64,000 nt of DNA from Chryseosolibacter sp049791675 (GTDB lineage: Bacteria > Bacteroidota > Bacteroidia > Cytophagales > Cyclobacteriaceae). The position numbers were made by a program, and so were the translations under genes. Below, in pieces: positions 61,527 through 64,000 of this stretch (position 1 is its first letter; each line of letters starts with the position of its first letter). The notes beneath the pieces are model-generated. The model was not told where the DNA came from, did no database searches, and saw nothing but the letters and a program-made list of their open reading frames with translations. The stretch covers positions 1 to 64,000 of the forward strand of contig JBARAD010000057.1 of the NCBI GenBank assembly GCA_049791675.1. Direction: 5' to 3'.

Positions 61527-63026
61527 TTATCGTATATCACCCATCAGTTTCCGGATAGGCTTGCTAAAAATCAGCACAATAATACCAGAGATAAGCATAA
61601 CTTTCATCACCACCCCGAAAAGATCCAGCAACAATGACGGATCCGACGCGATGGCATGCTCGTCAAATTCACCGGCAAAAAGGCCGGCAATGAGATTTCC
61701 GTACGCCAGTGCGATAAAGAAAACCCCCATCATCTGTCCGACCAGTTTTTTCGGAGAAAGTTTGGTCACCGCGCTTAAACCGATGGGGTATAAGCAGATC
61801 TCCCCGAAGGTATGCAGCAGGTAAGTGAGCGCAAGCCAGGTGGGCAACGGCTTGTCCCCTCCTATTACAATGAGCGAAGCACCCATCATGACCGCATACC
61901 CAAGTCCCATGAAAAGTAATCCGAAGGAAAGTTTCGCCGGGGTGGAAGGGTTCATGTTTCTTTTCGCGAGCCATACCCACAGCCATGCAAACATAAATGA
62001 GAACACGATGACTGCCACCGGTGGAATGCTTTGCATCCAGCTTGCCGGCATCTCAAAATCTCCGATGAACATATCGGTATATCTTTCCGCGAAGAGGTTC
62101 AGGGAAGAGCCCTGCTGTTCATAGCCAGCATAAAATAATCCGGTGGTGATAAAGAAAATTGCAATGGCAATAACCTTCCTCCGCTCCTCTTTCGTCAGAT
62201 CCTGAAAAAGCAGCACATACATAAAGTATGCGATGGCGCTGATTGGAATCACATAGCCCAGAATCCTGGCAACGAATATCGGGTCAATCGAGACAATACC
62301 TGTGAACAGGGCGATCAGGAGCATGAGTAACAAAATACCAAAGACCCACAGTCCGGCGCGGATATTTTTCTCGGTTCGCTCCTGCCCCTGCGCGTCTGCG
62401 CTTCTGATGTGGCCGATACCCGCCGTACCCAGATTCTTCTCCGTCAGTTTGTATTGCACGAGTCCGAGTACCATCCCCAGACCCGCGACCCCAAAGCCGT
62501 AGTGCCAGTTTATTTTCTCGCCAAGATACCCTGTGATGAGCGGCGCCAGCGCAGCGCCGGAATTGATGCCCGCATAAAAAAGCGTAAACCCTGAGTCGCG
62601 TCGCGCCTGTTCATCTGCCGGATACAATTCACCTACCAGTGTGCTGATGTTTGGCTTGAGCAGGCCGGTGCCGAGCACGATGAGCAGAAGACCAATAAAA
62701 AAAGTCTCCGTCAACGGTATGGCCATGCAGAAATGTCCGAGGGCAATGATGCAGCCACCGTAAAAGACCGATCTGCGCAGACCGAAGAATTTGTCCGCCA
62801 GCCATCCCCCGGGAAGTGCCAGCAGATACACGAACATGGTATAGAGTCCATAGATGGCACCCCCGGTTTGGGTATCGAGGCCCATGCCGCCCTCTTCCAC
62901 GGCGGCAACCATGAATAACAGGAGGAGCGCCCGCATGCCGTAATAGCTGAAACGCTCCCACATTTCAGTAAAAAATAAAGTGGATAAACCCTTTGGATGC
63001 CCAAAGAAACTTCGGTCAGAACCCAT
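61527..63026 (-). CDS. POT/PTR2-family proton-dependent peptide transporter
   Basis: 499 aa, 12-14 transmembrane helices. The PTR signature is clear: GLSTLFFTEMWERFSYYGMR carries the ExxERFxYYG motif in helix 1, followed by GGWLADKFFGLRRSV and FTLFYAGINSGAALAPLITG. Members import di- and tripeptides with protons. Probably first gene of the peptide-uptake run POT - OPT - YhcH-like, transcribed away from pckA. Confidence 0.95.
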   Translation of the reverse strand: MGSDRSFFGHPKGLSTLFFTEMWERFSYYGMRALLLLFMVAAVEEGGMGLDTQTGGAIYGLYTMFVYLLALPGGWLADKFFGLRRSVFYGGCIIALGHFCMAIPLTETFFIGLLLIVLGTGLLKPNISTLVGELYPADEQARRDSGFTLFYAGINSGAALAPLITGYLGEKINWHYGFGVAGLGMVLGLVQYKLTEKNLGTAGIGHIRSADAQGQERTEKNIRAGLWVFGILLLMLLIALFTGIVSIDPIFVARILGYVIPISAIAYFMYVLLFQDLTKEERRKVIAIAIFFITTGLFYAGYEQQGSSLNLFAERYTDMFIGDFEMPASWMQSIPPVAVIVFSFMFAWLWVWLAKRNMNPSTPAKLSFGLLFMGLGYAVMMGASLIVIGGDKPLPTWLALTYLLHTFGEICLYPIGLSAVTKLSPKKLVGQMMGVFFIALAYGNLIAGLFAGEFDEHAIASDPSLLLDLFGVVMKVMLISGIIVLIFSKPIRKLMGDIR

Positions 63027-63153
63027 TAAATAAAACGATGTTTAGGTGAGGTGAAAACGTTCAAAATATCCTTCTAAATTTTTCGAAAATAGAGCCTTAA
63101 ATCCACTTTCGCAAATAAGGCAATACACGGCTCCAGCGACACAAATATTTTAT

Positions 63154-63165
63154 GCAAACGTTTGA
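63154..63165. promoter_or_regulatory. LacI-type operator candidate overlapping the pckA promoter
   Basis: GCAAACGTTTGA contains the perfect 10-bp dyad CAAACGTTTG (63155-63164). Its TTTG half is the -33 element of the pckA promoter, so a bound repressor would block RNA polymerase. Ten of twelve bases match the site upstream of susC (17175-17186). Confidence 0.5.
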
Positions 63166-63192
63166 AATAGTACGCAATTGCCTTTATCTTTG
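63161..63192 (+). promoter_or_regulatory. Bacteroidota-type promoter of pckA
   Basis: TTTG (63161-63164), 20 nt, then TATCTTTG (63185-63192), a perfect TAnnTTTG -7 element at the expected spacing, about 24 nt before the ATG at 63217. Confidence 0.8.
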
Positions 63193-63216
63193 AAGCATCA
63201 ATAAGCAAACAAACGT

Positions 63217-64000
63217 ATGTTAGAGCTAGGACGAAAACCGCAAAACACATCCCTGAGGGACCTCGGAATCATGGATGGGAAAGCGCATTGGAACCTGTCT
63301 CCCCAGGAACTCATCGATATCTCTCTGCGCAGGGATCAGGCAAAGAAAACCAGCACAGGCGCCATTGCCGTAGACACGGGCGAATTCACCGGACGTTCTC
63401 CAAAAGATAAATTCATTGTAAGGGATCACATCACGGAATCAGCGGTTTGGTGGGGAAATGTAAACGCGTCCTTCGATGCGGATAAATTTGATCAATTGTA
63501 CATCAAGATGATCCGCTATTTCGAGGGCAAGGAATTTTTCGTGCGCGACTGTTACGCATGCGCCGACTGGCGTTATCGCATGAACATTCGGGTGGTCAAC
63601 GAATACCCGTGGTCTAACCTGTTCGCCTACAATCTATTCCTGCGTCCGGAAGAAAGGGAATTAGAATTCTTCAATCCCGAATGGCTCCTGCTCAATGCGC
63701 CGGGATTCAGTGCTGATCCGGAAATCGACGGCACGCGGCAGCACAATTTTACCATCATCGATTTCAAACGCAGGATTATTTTGATTGGTGGAAGCGCTTA
63801 CACGGGTGAAATCAAAAAAAGCGTTTTTTCCGCCCTTAATTTTATTCTACCGCACAAGCACAACGTTTTGCCCATGCATTGCTCCGCAAATGCGGGCCCG
63901 AAAGGCGACACGGCCATCTTCTTCGGTTTATCCGGAACGGGCAAGACTACTTTGTCGGCCGATCCCAAACGGAAACTCATCGGCGATGACGAGCACGGAT
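63217..64000 (+). CDS. pckA: Phosphoenolpyruvate carboxykinase (ATP), N-terminal 261 residues
   Basis: The ATG at 63217 opens a frame that continues past the right edge. Recognisable blocks are TGEFTGRSPKDKFIV (about 54-68), FVRDCYACADWRYRMNIRVV, NFTIIDFKRRIILIGGSAYT, the H-containing MHCSAN segment, and the kinase-1a loop GLSGTGKTTLSAD, followed by the metal-binding DDEHG. The enzyme converts oxaloacetate and ATP to phosphoenolpyruvate and CO2, the first step of gluconeogenesis. It would let the cell grow on lactate, peptides or malate, matching the lut, malate synthase and peptide-transport genes upstream. The operator-like dyad in its promoter suggests control by sugar supply. Confidence 0.95.
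   Translation, partial: MLELGRKPQNTSLRDLGIMDGKAHWNLSPQELIDISLRRDQAKKTSTGAIAVDTGEFTGRSPKDKFIVRDHITESAVWWGNVNASFDADKFDQLYIKMIRYFEGKEFFVRDCYACADWRYRMNIRVVNEYPWSNLFAYNLFLRPEERELEFFNPEWLLLNAPGFSADPEIDGTRQHNFTIIDFKRRIILIGGSAYTGEIKKSVFSALNFILPHKHNVLPMHCSANAGPKGDTAIFFGLSGTGKTTLSADPKRKLIGDDEHG

Overview
The window looks like chromosomal DNA of a free-living, aerobic Bacteroidota member, most likely of the order Cytophagales. This rests on gene content rather than any database search: SusC/SusD outer-membrane pairs, very large FG-GAP/VCBS-ASPIC lipoproteins, a gamma carbonic anhydrase, Bacteroidota-type promoters (TTG/TTTG, about 20 nt, TAnnTTTG) and the gene block miaB - sigma54 regulator - lptE - TPR protein - secG. 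No rRNA, tRNA, CRISPR array, phage or transposase gene was seen.

Layout. 1-137: 5' end of a glycerol facilitator gene (minus). 399-17042 (minus): a likely operon reading SusC, SusD, three paralogous lipoproteins of about 1100 aa, one small lipoprotein and a vanadium-haloperoxidase/PAP2-type lipoprotein. 17043-17518: a regulatory region with several LacI-like palindromes. 17519-22861 (plus): LacI regulator, cytoplasmic GH31 glucosidase and an MFS sugar transporter broken by a frameshift. Together this is a polysaccharide/oligosaccharide utilisation locus, probably for alpha-glucosides, joined to an unusual surface-lipoprotein module.

23075-30200 (mostly plus): a lipoprotein, exported MsrA and MsrB, a methyltransferase, a class II glutamine amidotransferase, L-2-hydroxyglutarate oxidase and a MoeB-like/rhodanese fusion. 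30231-34627 (minus): a c-type-cytochrome-like lipoprotein, a DUF5777-type barrel, a sodium:solute symporter, OsmC and MetZ. 34982-40293 (minus): a nucleotide-transporter-like/HEAT/cyclic-nucleotide-binding fusion, an OmpH/Skp protein, an acidic protein of unknown function and gamma carbonic anhydrase. 40531-45370 (plus): miaB to secG. 46448-48390: groES-groEL. 48620-50278: lipocalin and an FkbM methyltransferase. 50355-58499 (minus): lutA, an inserted S23/four-helix-bundle gene with repeats, lutB, lutC, malate synthase, a 2-hydroxyacid dehydrogenase and a cytochrome-PQQ sugar dehydrogenase, suggesting oxidation of 2-hydroxyacids and sugars. 58742-63026 (minus): a YhcH-type lipoprotein with OPT and POT peptide transporters. 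63217-end: pckA (partial).

The most unusual signals are: (i) intergenic arrays of 7-bp units, several arranged as inverted left and right arms that abut or run into gene ends, one pair flanking a frameshifted S23-family gene that splits the lut operon; (ii) three tandem lipoproteins, each with exactly seven FG-GAP loops, an ASPIC domain and seven more loops; (iii) near-identical LacI-like operators upstream of susC and pckA; (iv) a UUCG-capped terminator-like hairpin between susD and the first giant lipoprotein gene.
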